Counted from the stretch's first letter, positions 15,227 through 23,793 are shown. The stretch: 64,000 nucleotides of DNA from Paenibacillus sp. MZ04-78.2 (GCF_024213375.1 NZ_JANAVJ010000009.1:62001-126000); one strand, 5' to 3'. The notes: generated by a model from the letters alone, not told the origin. Numbers and translations: made by a program.

Positions 15227-16876
15227 TTACCAGGTCTTGAATCCTTTCGAGCCAACGCTGGCATTCGAAATAATATCCATGACCGGTACGGAGTAAGCTA
15301 CAAGAATAAGGACAACCACCACACCGACCCATACGCCCCAGCGCTCGAAGATGGCCGGCGCTTTTTCCGCCGCTTCGCTCGCTTCCGCGATCGGGAACTC
15401 GGTTTCCCCTTTCGGGGCGCTGAGCAGCATGACGACGTTAATGATCATCATGACGACGCCGATGAACAAGATCGTGCCGCCGACGGCCATCGCCACATGG
15501 TACGGCATCCAGCCTAACGCGTCCGGGCTATCCTGATACGTGGTAAATGCTGTCCGGCGGGGCGACCCGAACAGACCGACCGTATGCATCGCGCCCGACA
15601 TGAAGAACATGCCGACCAGCCACACGATCGTTTGGATAATCCCCATCCGGTGCATGAGCGGCGTCATTTCCCGCCCCAGCATCGCCGGGATCAGCCAATA
15701 GGTGATGCCGAAGAAGGTCAGCGCCACGCTCGTTGCCACCGTCAGATGGAAGTGGCCGGTTACCCACAGCGTGTTGTGAATGATCGCGTTCAGCTCATGG
15801 CTGGCGTTAATCAGTCCCCCGGCTCCGGCCGGGATGAAGATCAGCATCCCCATGAACGGAGCGAAGAAGCGGACGTCCTTCCAAGGCAGCTTCTTCAGCC
15901 AGCCGAACAGTCCTTTCGCACCGACGGAGCGGCCGTGCATCTCAAAGGAGGCGAACAGCGAGAACGCCGTCATCAGCGACGGAATAACGACCATGAACGT
16001 TAGAACGACCTGCACGAATTTCCAGACGTTCGAGATTCCCGGTTCCATGAGCTGATGGTGGAAGCCGACCGGAATCGAGAAGAGCAGAAACATGATGAAC
16101 GACAAGCGGGCAAGCGCATCGCTGAACAATTTGCCGCCAATCACCTTCGGAATGACGACATACCAGCACATATAAGCAGGCAATAGCCAGAAGTAAACAA
16201 GCGGATGGCCGAAATACCAGAATAGCGTCCGGCTCAATACGACGTTGACCGTATCGACCCAACCGAGCGACCACGGGATAAGCTGGAACAATACCTCGAT
16301 TGCGACGCCCAGCGTTGCAATAACCCACATCAGCATCGTCACGACGGCCATAAACGTAAAGAGCGGGGTCGTTTCTCCGCGGTGCGTTCTTTTCCAATAG
16401 CGGTAATTGATGAAGATGCCGAAGCCGCTCATCCAGCTCCCGACGACGACGAACACCAGCGCGATATAAAACGCGGGCGATGCTTTAAGCGGAGCATAGA
16501 ACGTATACAGCACCGTCGCCCGGTTCAGCAAAATTTCAACTGTGGCTATCGCCGTTCCGAGCGTCATCAGGCCGAAGCCGAGCCAGCCGAGATTGCGGGC
16601 GATCGGCAGCAAGTGGCCTCCAAGCGTACGGGCCACCCCCGCATATAAAAAGCCGATGATAAAATAAGTGGTGAAGATGAGCGCCATCAAGACGCCGTGC
16701 GCCGTCAGCAACTGGTAATAGCCGATGCCCATCGGCAGCGCAAGCATTCCCCCGCGGACGAGCCCTTGCATAACGCCGGCAACGCCACCGAGTAACAACG
16801 CGAAGAAAGCGAACAAAATATGGGCGAGCACCAAGGCCGAATCGCGCCGATCGAAACTTTTCAGATTTTGAATCAT
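15227..16876 (-). CDS. ba3-type cytochrome c oxidase subunit I
   Basis: 549 residues with about 13 transmembrane helices. Haem/copper ligands fit the B-family oxidases: the helix II His in LLTAHGVLMAL, the CuB/Tyr helix WYFGHPLVYFWLLPAY, the HH pair in VGFHHQL, and WVTGHFHLTVAT carrying haem His residues. The enzyme reduces O2 with high affinity at the membrane. AAGGAG sits 8 bases before ATG 16876. It is the last gene of the operon IIa-II-I. A TGTGA-N6-TCACA site lies in the 129-bp gap upstream. Confidence 0.9.
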   Translation of the reverse strand: MIQNLKSFDRRDSALVLAHILFAFFALLLGGVAGVMQGLVRGGMLALPMGIGYYQLLTAHGVLMALIFTTYFIIGFLYAGVARTLGGHLLPIARNLGWLGFGLMTLGTAIATVEILLNRATVLYTFYAPLKASPAFYIALVFVVVGSWMSGFGIFINYRYWKRTHRGETTPLFTFMAVVTMLMWVIATLGVAIEVLFQLIPWSLGWVDTVNVVLSRTLFWYFGHPLVYFWLLPAYMCWYVVIPKVIGGKLFSDALARLSFIMFLLFSIPVGFHHQLMEPGISNVWKFVQVVLTFMVVIPSLMTAFSLFASFEMHGRSVGAKGLFGWLKKLPWKDVRFFAPFMGMLIFIPAGAGGLINASHELNAIIHNTLWVTGHFHLTVATSVALTFFGITYWLIPAMLGREMTPLMHRMGIIQTIVWLVGMFFMSGAMHTVGLFGSPRRTAFTTYQDSPDALGWMPYHVAMAVGGTILFIGVVMMIINVVMLLSAPKGETEFPIAEASEAAEKAPAIFERWGVWVGVVVVLILVAYSVPVMDIISNASVGSKGFKTW

Positions 16877-16951
16877 AGGATACGCTCCTTTAATTGCGGA
16901 CCAGGCAAGACATTCCGGCGAAGGAATCGGCTCGCTTCCGCCTTCACAAAT

Positions 16952-16967
16952 TGTGATAGTTTTCACA
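16952..16967 (-). promoter_or_regulatory. Fnr/Crp-type site between oxidase subunits II and I
   Basis: TGTGATAGTTTTCACA is a perfect match to the TGTGA-N6-TCACA consensus used by Bacillus Fnr and Crp-family regulators. It is centred about 83 bp upstream of the subunit I start. Confidence 0.55.
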
Positions 16968-17005
16968 ATATAAGATGTTGCGGTTTTTTCAGCGACCGTG
17001 CGCGC

Positions 17006-17476
17006 CTATTTTACGATGATTTTCATCATCATGACTTCGTGCGCCGCGCCGCAGTATTCGTTACACAGTACCAGGTACTCCCCCGGCTTATCGAACGTAT
17101 ACGAAAGATGGTTCACCTCGCCCGGTACGGCCATCATGTTGATCGTCGTTCCGTTCACTTGAAACCCGTGCACGACATCGGAGCTGGTTACTTGAAAGCG
17201 AACCTTCGACCCCGCCGGAATTTCCAACTTATCGGGATTGTACCCGAAAGCGAAAGCGATCAAAATCGCTTCGTACTCTTTGTCGCCAATTTGGCGAAGC
17301 CCCGGGTTATCGAACGGCGGCGTCGTACTCAGCGTTTCCGGGTTTACCGTATGCCGGTGATTGCCTGGCGGCTCCATCCCTAATGCAAACGCTCCCACTC
17401 CAACGACGCTTAAAAACAAGACTAACATGGAAATCCCGAAAATGAGCCAAATTTTTTCCAAACGATGAATATGCAT
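17006..17476 (-). CDS. ba3-type cytochrome c oxidase subunit II
   Basis: 156 residues. One N-terminal membrane anchor (about 8-33) is followed by an outward-facing cupredoxin domain. The binuclear CuA ligands are present: His in SSDVVHGF and the cluster CNEYCGAAHEVMMM (two Cys, His, Met). It receives electrons from cytochrome c. The short length is typical of ba3 subunit II. AAGGAG lies 10 bases before ATG 17476. Confidence 0.92.
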   Translation of the reverse strand: MHIHRLEKIWLIFGISMLVLFLSVVGVGAFALGMEPPGNHRHTVNPETLSTTPPFDNPGLRQIGDKEYEAILIAFAFGYNPDKLEIPAGSKVRFQVTSSDVVHGFQVNGTTINMMAVPGEVNHLSYTFDKPGEYLVLCNEYCGAAHEVMMMKIIVK

Positions 17477-17521
17477 GCTTCTTCAACTCCTTCAATCTCT
17501 GTTTCGTTCCCCGTTACGGTT

Positions 17522-17695
17522 TTATCCCCTGACCAAGAACAATACGAAGACCCCGATCCAGCTTAGCAGCAGAAACAATCCGAGCAGCATGACGGAAGCG
17601 AACGTGCCTCTTAAGCCTTCCTCTTCGTTCTTTTGTTTGACAATCGGCGTTTCCCCTTGATGCGTTTGGGGCGCGGCGTTGTGTGGTTTAGCCAT
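17522..17695 (-). CDS. Cytochrome c oxidase subunit IIa-like small membrane protein
   Basis: 57 residues: a charged N-terminus (NEEEGLRGTF) and one hydrophobic helix (SVMLLGLFLLLSWIGVFVLF). Size, order (first gene, then II, then I) and topology match the single-helix subunit IIa of ba3 oxidases. GGGAGGG precedes ATG 17695. Confidence 0.75.
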   Translation of the reverse strand: MAKPHNAAPQTHQGETPIVKQKNEEEGLRGTFASVMLLGLFLLLSWIGVFVLFLVRG

Positions 17696-17763
17696 CTCAT
17701 TCCCTCCCCTTGTGCGGGACATCTTATGTCCTTATTGTAGAGGTCTGGGACCAAAAGGCCCTA

Positions 17764-17775
17764 TGATTTAAATCA
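17764..17775 (-). promoter_or_regulatory. FNR/ANR-like palindrome upstream of the oxidase operon
   Basis: TGATTTAAATCA, a perfect 12-bp palindrome, fits TGAT-N4-ATCA. It lies 69-80 bp upstream of the IIa start, where an oxygen-responsive activator could bind. Confidence 0.45.
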
Positions 17776-17918
17776 CTTCAAAAGTCGAGGATTCTTGAAC
17801 GTTTTATGGACGAAAAAGACGAAAATCGTCGAACCTGCTTCCGGTTGTGACGAAATTCGATGACGGCTTGATTTTGTTTATTTATTCTCAAATTGTAAGG
17901 ATAAGGGAGGCATCTTTC

Positions 17919-17948
17919 ATGGCTTTGTTTTTGATGATATACGCTTGA
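17919..17948 (+). other. Possible leader peptide MALFLMIYA before the nucleotidyltransferase gene
   Basis: AAGGGAGG at about 17903-17910 is 8 bases before an ATG opening nine codons and a TGA. After it, CCCT and AGGG(AATTT) segments (about 17969-17994) can pair. The strong ribosome site on a 9-residue hydrophobic ORF, 114 bp ahead of a putative aminoglycoside-modifying gene, resembles translational attenuators of resistance genes. Function is inferred. The rest of 17696-18061 shows only the FNR-like palindrome. Confidence 0.35.
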
Positions 17949-18061
17949 AATTGCTGCTCGATGTGCTGTACCCTCTAGGATAAGGGAATTTCGACGTTGT
18001 CAATCTATATCAATGCAGAGTGACGCCGAGAGGCAAACGATTTTGTACGAGGAGGGACGAT

Positions 18062-18823
18062 ATGCCTGTTCCATCGGTATTGAACAACATCGCAAGCCTG
18101 TTTAAAGAAGAGCTGAACGACAACCTGGCGGGCATGTATTTGCACGGCTCTTTGGCGATGGGATGCTTTAACCCGGATAAAAGCGATATCGACCTGCTGA
18201 TTGTTGCCAAACGCAGCTTGGCAGCGAAAACGGCGAGGCGGATCGCCAAAAAGCTGCTTGCCATCGACGGCGAGCTGCCGAACAAAGGCGGAATCGAGCT
18301 GAGCGTCGTCCTCGAAAGCAGTTTGGACAAGTTCGTTTATCCTACGCCTTTTGAATTTCACTATTCCCCCTTGCACAGGGACAAGTATCGGATGGACGAG
18401 AATTATATTTGCGGAGGCCGGGAAGACCCCGACCTGGTGGCGCACTTTGTTGTCGCTTTTCATCGGGGAATTGCTTTATATGGAAAGCCGCTGCGCGAAG
18501 TGATGCGGCCCATCGACAAGCGGTTTTACATCGAATCCATTCTTCACGATGTAGAGGACGCGCCCCAAGGCATCCTGAAGGCGCCAGAGTATTATGTCTT
18601 GAATTTGTGCAGAACGTTATATTATCTCAAGGAAGGCGTCGTTGCTTCGAAACGGGAGGGCGGCGAATGGGGCTTAAAAGCGCTGCCTTCGGCGTACGTG
18701 GAGACCGTTCGTCTATGCTTGGAGCGGTACGGCGGCAAAGCGGACCTCTTGGAGCCGGACAAGGGGCTGCTATCTGATTTCGCCAGCTATATGCTCGGTG
18801 AAATCCGGCGGTCGGTTCCGTGA
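18062..18823 (+). CDS. Nucleotidyltransferase with DUF4111 (aminoglycoside adenylyltransferase-like)
   Basis: 253 residues. The nucleotidyltransferase core has YLHGSLAMGCFNPDKSDIDLLIV: the GS motif plus the DxD metal pair (SDIDLL). The C-terminal helical half (EAPEYYVLNLCRTLYYLKEG, SKREGGEWGL) matches the DUF4111 domain of ANT(3'')/ANT(9)-type enzymes. It may adenylylate streptomycin/spectinomycin-type drugs or an unknown small molecule. GGAGGGACGAT precedes ATG 18062. Chromosomal homologues are often not proven resistance enzymes. Confidence 0.75.
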   Translation: MPVPSVLNNIASLFKEELNDNLAGMYLHGSLAMGCFNPDKSDIDLLIVAKRSLAAKTARRIAKKLLAIDGELPNKGGIELSVVLESSLDKFVYPTPFEFHYSPLHRDKYRMDENYICGGREDPDLVAHFVVAFHRGIALYGKPLREVMRPIDKRFYIESILHDVEDAPQGILKAPEYYVLNLCRTLYYLKEGVVASKREGGEWGLKALPSAYVETVRLCLERYGGKADLLEPDKGLLSDFASYMLGEIRRSVP

Positions 18824-18887
18824 GCCCGGCAGACACAACAACAGACGCACCGTCGTATTTCGGCGGTGCGCCTGTTTGCGATAAGGA

Positions 18888-19553
18888 TTATAATACCGGC
18901 CATGTCTCCTTGCGGTAAGCCATGTCCCAGAACATGTATTCATACCGGCTGCTGAGAATGAAATGATTCTGCATCCGTTCCCGGTCCTGAGCCGTTGCCT
19001 GCTCCGCCAGCTCGTCCAGCCGGGCGATCTGCTCTTCGACGAGCACCCGGAACCAATCGCCGCCGTAGGCTGCGATCCAATCGCGGTAGATCGGCTCTTC
19101 CGGCGTGCAGCCCGCCAGCCGCTCGCCGATTTCGTAATACAGCCAATAGCATGGCAGGATCGCGGCGATGATGTCGCCGAGCTGACCGGTATATGCCGCG
19201 CGGATCATATGGGAAGTGTAGGCATACGAAGTGGGCGCAGGCTCGAACGCCGCTTTTTCTTCCTCGGTGACGCCAAGCAGCTTGCTGAATTTCTCATGCA
19301 AGGACAACTCCGCCTCGTAGGTGCCCTGCGCATGACGCGCCATGCTGTTCACTGTTGCCAACTCGTTTGCTTTAGCCGCGCCGAGCGCCTGCACGCGGGC
19401 GAATTGGGCCAAATAGTACGCGTCGTTCAGCACATAATGCCGAAAGCAATCGAGCGGCAGCGTTCCATCGCCGATGCCCTTGACGAATGGGTGCTCGAAG
19501 CTGGCTTGCCAGCTTGCGTCCGCCGCTTGTCGTACTTGCTCTGAAAATTTCAT
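18888..19553 (-). CDS. tenA: Aminopyrimidine aminohydrolase / thiaminase II TenA
   Basis: 221 residues. The all-helical TenA fold is shown by FRHYVLNDAYYLAQFAR, ILPCYWLYYEIGERL (catalytic Cys) and EYMFWDMAYRKETWP. It hydrolyses aminomethyl-HMP to HMP so that thiamine breakdown products can be reused. AAGGAGG favours ATG 19553 over the TTG two codons earlier. It is the last gene of the ykoEDC-tenA operon under a TPP riboswitch. Confidence 0.92.
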   Translation of the reverse strand: MKFSEQVRQAADASWQASFEHPFVKGIGDGTLPLDCFRHYVLNDAYYLAQFARVQALGAAKANELATVNSMARHAQGTYEAELSLHEKFSKLLGVTEEEKAAFEPAPTSYAYTSHMIRAAYTGQLGDIIAAILPCYWLYYEIGERLAGCTPEEPIYRDWIAAYGGDWFRVLVEEQIARLDELAEQATAQDRERMQNHFILSSRYEYMFWDMAYRKETWPVL

Positions 19554-19601
19554 AACCAATCTACCTCCTTGAAATTGGGTAAGCCAACCATTGCCGCATA
19601 A

Positions 19602-20396
19602 CTATCGTACGTCGCCGACCGGAAAATACGGAAACTTCCAGCCGAGCAGCCAAGCGGCCGCCCAGACCGTCAATGTGACGGCCAGCAGCAGGCCGTCGCT
19701 GCCCGACCACCCGATACGGTAATAATACGTACGATTTGTGACGGACGAGAAGCACTTCGCTTCCATCGCCACCGCGATCCGCTGCGCTCGGCGGATGCTC
19801 TGCGCCAGCAGCGGAATCGAATGCCGCTTCAGCGTATCGACCCAGCCGATGACGCCCTTTCTCATCTTGACCCCGCGCACTTTGAGCGCCATTTGCAGCG
19901 TGCGGTATTCGGCCGCCACCATCGGCACGAGCCGCAGAGCGGCCATGAAGCTGTAGGCGTATTTCGCCGGAAGCCGGCACTGCTGCATGAGCGAGTAAAA
20001 CAAGTTTACCGGACTGGTCGTCAAGCCGAACAGCAGTCCGATCATCGCGGCGTTTACGGTTTTCAGCCCGATTTGCAGCCCGCGGAAGAAGCTTTCCTCC
20101 GTGATGTGCACGAGCCCCCAGCGCACCCACGTCGTCTCTCCCTTGCCGAAAAATACCATCGAGGTGGAGGAAGAAACGAACATCAGCGCAAACGGCAGGG
20201 ACAGCAGCAGCAGTCTGCGCCACGGGTGTCCGGTGGCGGCAAAGAGCAGCACCAGATACATCCACGTGATATTGGTAAGCACGTTGATGTCATGCGTGAA
20301 CAGAACAAGCAGGAACAGGCCTACCGATACGAGCAGCTTAAAGCTCGGATTGACGCGGTGCAGCCACGTTTCCCGATACGACCAGGCCAACAGCAC
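19602..20396 (-). CDS. ykoC: ECF transporter T component YkoC
   Basis: 264 residues with 5-6 membrane helices. The cytoplasmic coupling motifs that contact the ATPase are visible: ALKVRGVKMRKG and SIRRAQRIAVAMEA. It starts 6 bp after the ATPase stop, so it is translationally linked. With YkoD and YkoE it forms an importer for thiamine precursors (HMP-type). Confidence 0.88.
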   Translation of the reverse strand: MLLAWSYRETWLHRVNPSFKLLVSVGLFLLVLFTHDINVLTNITWMYLVLLFAATGHPWRRLLLLSLPFALMFVSSSTSMVFFGKGETTWVRWGLVHITEESFFRGLQIGLKTVNAAMIGLLFGLTTSPVNLFYSLMQQCRLPAKYAYSFMAALRLVPMVAAEYRTLQMALKVRGVKMRKGVIGWVDTLKRHSIPLLAQSIRRAQRIAVAMEAKCFSSVTNRTYYYRIGWSGSDGLLLAVTLTVWAAAWLLGWKFPYFPVGDVR

Positions 20397-20402
20397 GTCT
20401 CG

Positions 20403-21905
20403 TCAACTCCCTACCTCTTCGAATGTCGTCCGCCGCTCCGGGCGCAGCCGCGCCTCATAAGCTTCGGGGCTCAACTCCGTGGCGAGGACGCCTTGCCGCA
20501 CCTCCCACACCCGGGTAGCAAAGCGGGTTACAATGTCGGGATCGTGCGTCACCATGACAATGGCCGTTCCTTCCCGCCGCCATGCTTCGAGCTTCTCCAG
20601 AAGCGCAAACGTATTCGCCGCGTCCTGGCCAAACGTCGGCTCGTCCAGCAGCAGAAGCCGCTGCGCTTTGACAGTTGCGGCCGCTACACTCAGCCGGCGC
20701 TTCTGTCCAAGCGAGAGCTGGTACGGATGCAGGCTGCGGTGGCCCTCAAGGCCGAACCACGCCAGCAACTCCTCCGTCTTCGCACGGACCGCGGGTTCCG
20801 GCTCGCCGTCCCGGCGGAAATTAAATGCTACTTCGTCGTATACCGTATTCGCGACAAATTGCATTTCCGGATTTTGAAAGACGTATGCCGCCATGTCGGC
20901 GACGTCGTCGAATTCCCGGACCGTACGGCCACCCAGTTCGTAGCTTCCTTCCGTCCGCAGCAGCTGCATCAGCGATTGCAGCAGCGTGCTTTTGCCTGCG
21001 CCGTTCTCGCCGACGACGGCGATCCAGTCGCCGGCGGTCAATTCGGCCGCCGCCGCTTCGAACTTCTTCACCGGGCCGTAATAGCCGGCGAAGCGGTCCA
21101 GCCGGAGCAGCGGCTCCTTCGTCGCTGCCGGCTCTATCCGCTCCCGCTGCGCAGCGGCATTGCGCCGGTCGTAGTCCTCCCATACGCCGGGGTACCAGAT
21201 GCCATACTCCCGAAGCTCGCGCTTATGCGATCTAAACACCGCGCCCGGCTCTCCGTCGGCCAGAATGCGCGCCTGCGTATCGAACAGCACGACCCGGTCG
21301 ACAAAATCGACGATCTCGTCGATCTTATGCTCCACAATGAGCACCGTCTTGTCCCGGGTCACCTGCTTGACGGTTTCCCATACCTCGGTCGTGCCTTCCG
21401 GATCGAGCAGCGCCGTCGGTTCGTCGAGGAACCAGACGTCCGGCTCCAGCGCCAGAAGCGAAGCGATGGCGAGCCGCTGCTTCATGCCGCCCGACAGGGC
21501 GGCGATCGGGGTGTGCAGTTCCTCAAGCCGCAGGCCGACCTGCTCCAGGCAGCTTAGAATCCGCAGCTGCATTTGGTCGCGCGGCACCTGAAGATTTTCG
21601 AGCACGAACGCAATCTCTTCGTCGGCATACGGCATGCAGAACTGTGCGTCGGGGTCTTGGAACAAGTAGCCCCAGGATGGCGGAATGCCGATGCTGTCGT
21701 ATTTGACCGGCACGTCGACCGCTTGCGGAATCAGGCCGCTCAATACTTGCAGCAGCGTCGATTTACCGCAGCCGCTTGGCCCGAGCAGCAGCACCTTTTG
21801 CCCCGCGTCGGCGCCGAAGCTCAAGCCGTTGAAGAGCAGCGACGGACTGCCGGGAAATTTCAAGCGCAGCCCCGATACGTGCGCGATCCGGTCTACGCCG
21901 CTCAT
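20403..21905 (-). CDS. ykoD: ECF transporter double ATPase YkoD
   Basis: 500 residues with two complete ABC ATPase halves. The first has GPSGCGKST, an LSGG signature (AALSGGMKQRLAIA) and VWFLDEPTALLDPEG. The second has GENGAGKST, the variant signature LSLGQKRRLSVAA and LLLLDEPTFGQD. The fused A-A' arrangement is typical of YkoD. Its start overlaps the ykoE stop by 4 bp. Confidence 0.92.
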   Translation of the reverse strand: MSGVDRIAHVSGLRLKFPGSPSLLFNGLSFGADAGQKVLLLGPSGCGKSTLLQVLSGLIPQAVDVPVKYDSIGIPPSWGYLFQDPDAQFCMPYADEEIAFVLENLQVPRDQMQLRILSCLEQVGLRLEELHTPIAALSGGMKQRLAIASLLALEPDVWFLDEPTALLDPEGTTEVWETVKQVTRDKTVLIVEHKIDEIVDFVDRVVLFDTQARILADGEPGAVFRSHKRELREYGIWYPGVWEDYDRRNAAAQRERIEPAATKEPLLRLDRFAGYYGPVKKFEAAAAELTAGDWIAVVGENGAGKSTLLQSLMQLLRTEGSYELGGRTVREFDDVADMAAYVFQNPEMQFVANTVYDEVAFNFRRDGEPEPAVRAKTEELLAWFGLEGHRSLHPYQLSLGQKRRLSVAAATVKAQRLLLLDEPTFGQDAANTFALLEKLEAWRREGTAIVMVTHDPDIVTRFATRVWEVRQGVLATELSPEAYEARLRPERRTTFEEVGS

Positions 21906-22486
21906 TTCCGGTCCAGCGCCTTGTAATCGTCAAGGCTTGCCGGGCGGACAAGCTGCGTGACGCCGGTCTTCTCCAGCGCTTTAACCAAAGCGTAAGCCAG
22001 CGGTCCGGTAATCAGGAACGAACCGACGAATCGGAGTACGATATACAATGAGAGATTCCATGGCTGCAATACGGTCAAGTAGCTTTTGAAGTAGTCGAAT
22101 ACGAGCGCCCCTGCGCCGGACGCCATTCCGGCCAGACCGGCAACGGCCGCGCCATACCGCTTATAGCCGAACGCCGCGAAGACAAGCTCCGCGCACAACC
22201 CCTGCGAGATTCCGTACGTCAGCGAACTGACGGAGTATTGCGAGCCAAGCAGCATTTCCGTCAGAGCTGCAGCCACTTCCGCCAAAAAGGCGACGCCCGG
22301 CTTGCGGATGATTAAGAAAGCGACGCTCGATGCCATAAACCACATGCCATAAACGAATTGCTCCAATTGGATGCCCGGCACCGCCGCCAGATTGTACACG
22401 TCCCCCCATATCCGGTAGACGATACCGAAGACGACGGCGATGACGACGGTGACCAGAATGTCGGTCAGCTTCAAGCCTTTTTTCAT
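21902..22486 (-). CDS. ykoE: ECF transporter S component YkoE (thiamine-precursor binding)
   Basis: 194 residues with about six membrane helices. The residues GISQGLCAELVFAAFGYKRYG and the LTDILVTVVIAVVFGIVYRIWGDVYN start are typical of YkoE substrate-binding subunits. GGAGAGG precedes ATG 22486. It is the first gene of the operon, directly downstream of the TPP riboswitch and terminator. Confidence 0.9.
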   Translation of the reverse strand: MKKGLKLTDILVTVVIAVVFGIVYRIWGDVYNLAAVPGIQLEQFVYGMWFMASSVAFLIIRKPGVAFLAEVAAALTEMLLGSQYSVSSLTYGISQGLCAELVFAAFGYKRYGAAVAGLAGMASGAGALVFDYFKSYLTVLQPWNLSLYIVLRFVGSFLITGPLAYALVKALEKTGVTQLVRPASLDDYKALDRK

Positions 22487-22614
22487 CTGTTTCCTCTCCT
22501 TCGAAGAACTGTAAGTCTTATCCGGGACACAACAACGTCGGTCTGCCCAAGCGGATTACGCCAAGATAAACGCGAAGCCGTAAATGACATGAAGCTTACG
22601 GCTCCGCATCAACT

Positions 22615-22648
22615 AAAAAAGCCGCCCCCGTATAAGACGGAAGCGGCT
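22615..22648 (-). terminator. Riboswitch-controlled terminator before ykoE
   Basis: On the minus strand, AGCCGCTTCCGTC pairs with a GGGGGCGGCT strand, followed by a T run, between the TPP aptamer and ykoE. Ligand-bound aptamer would leave it free to form (OFF switch). Confidence 0.75.
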
Positions 22649-22682
22649 CTTGTAAGCACAGTTTGATGCAAGCGTGCTGACG

Positions 22683-22778
22683 CTCTCCACTTCCCTACGC
22701 TGGTATCAACCAGATCAGGTTCAGAGGGTCTAGGATCTATCGATCCAATCTCAGCCTAAGCGGCGCCCCTAGTGACAC
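22683..22778 (-). promoter_or_regulatory. TPP (THI-box) riboswitch
   Basis: On the minus strand: GGGGCGCCGCTTAGGCTGAGA, then a variable stem, ACCCTCTGAACCTGATCTGG and a final GCGTAGGGAAGTG. The CTGAGA and ACCTGATCTGG conserved loops that bind thiamine pyrophosphate are exact. It regulates ykoEDC-tenA through the terminator downstream. Confidence 0.96.
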
Positions 22779-22894
22779 ACCTATATTACCACGGTTCACC
22801 AAATTGTCAATAAGAAAAGCTTCTTATCGAAGCATTATCGAGGAAGATACATTCGTGTCTTAGAGGAAGCTTTTCTTGCGAGCAGAAAGTTGAG

Positions 22895-22987
22895 TGTTCA
22901 TGCGGTTATCGCGCACACCGCGACAGAGTTGGAGCGATCAACATCCTGCGCCAACCTGTGATAGATGGTAACAGTCTATCAGCCTAG
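22895..22987 (+). pseudogene. tnpB 3' fossil (last 30 codons)
   Basis: One frame reads CSCGYRAHRDRVGAINIL, then RQPVIDGNSLSA and stop. This is the second half of the TnpB zinc ribbon (CxC-G) followed by the last RuvC Asp motif (HRDRVGAINI). Upstream sequence (22801-22894) does not give the rest of the protein. It is a different lineage from the copy at 4 kb. Confidence 0.75.
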
Positions 22988-23118
22988 ATAGCTATACGCT
23001 CTGATCTAGGATGAGCTAATGAGCTAGCTCTTAACTTAGCAGTCTGCACAAAACAGAAATGGCCTGCGTGCGTTAACTAGCTAAGAATCCCACGGCTTTA
23101 ACCGTGTCGGAGGCTCAA
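22988..23118 (+). ncRNA. Omega-RNA-like right end of the tnpB fossil
   Basis: The 130 bases after the tnpB stop contain TAGCTA/GAGCTA-type inverted repeats. They end in AAGAATCCCACGGCTTTAACCGTG followed by TCGGAGGCTCAA. A CACGG(TTTAA)CCGTG hairpin just before a CTCAA end is the usual 3' end of TnpB guide RNAs. Expression is unknown. Confidence 0.5.
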
Positions 23119-23400
23119 TCTTAACAAAAACGGAGGCAATCCACGGGATCTACTCCAGGGTTAGCCCTTTTGTACCGTATTCATGTCGAAGTTTGAAGAA
23201 AACTAGGAGAAATTTACCTTATATCGAAAAATAATTACTATCCTTTACTAGGAAATGGTTGCGAACTATGGCCTTCATTGTCGGATTCTGCTAAAATAAA
23301 GGAACCTTGGTACTACCCGGTACCTTTGCGCGCCTGTAGACCACGTATGCGGGTTGCAAGTGATGGAAGCGCTGTCTTCAACGGAGGAAGGAGCCTTACT
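23119..23400. other. AT-rich intergenic region, nothing firm
   Basis: No ORF with a ribosome site or recognisable RNA was found between the tnpB fossil and the small Cys-rich gene, apart from GGAGGAAGGAG directly before the latter. Confidence 0.5.
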
Positions 23401-23622
23401 ATGGACAAACTGCTTCGATCGCAGCTTGAGACGGAATTGATCACGACCGAAATGGTGAAGCATTGTTCTTATTGCGTCATGATCTCGCCCGATCCGCTGC
23501 ACCGAACTCCCATCTATTGCATTAAATATTCCGGGTCAAGCACCCCGATCCTGGTTAATTTAGCGACGTGTCTGACGTGCGGCGATTTCAAGAAATGCGA
23601 GCTGCGCTTCGAGCCATCGTGA
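23401..23622 (+). CDS. Small Cys-rich protein of unknown function
   Basis: 73 residues; family not recognised. It has CSYC at about 22-25, an isolated Cys in the middle (PIYCIKY), CLTC near 59-62 and a further Cys at 67. Together they could form a zinc ribbon. AAGGAG is 8 bases before ATG 23401, and a UUCG-capped terminator follows. The conserved-looking Cys pairs and good translation signals support a real gene. Confidence 0.6.
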   Translation: MDKLLRSQLETELITTEMVKHCSYCVMISPDPLHRTPIYCIKYSGSSTPILVNLATCLTCGDFKKCELRFEPS

Positions 23623-23678
23623 CCGCGCTTCTACAAAAGTTTTTGCTTATGAAGCTTTATATGACCTGACCGTCTGAA

Positions 23679-23705
23679 CGGAAGGCTCCTTCGGGGGCTT
23701 TTCTT
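23679..23705 (+). terminator. Terminator with TTCG loop
   Basis: GAAGGCTCC-TTCG-GGGGCTTTTC after the small Cys-rich gene. Confidence 0.7.
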
Positions 23706-23793
23706 GCTTTTTCGGACCCGTTTGACTGTTGCTTTGTCTTTTGTTCTATGTCAAGATAAGCGTTGTACCGCATTTCCATATTAAAAGGAACAG

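Noticed and set aside
19821-21557. 578-codon plus-strand ORF
   Set aside because: Antisense to ykoC and ykoD, with Arg/Gln/His-rich composition; the opposite strand carries clear ABC and ECF motifs.
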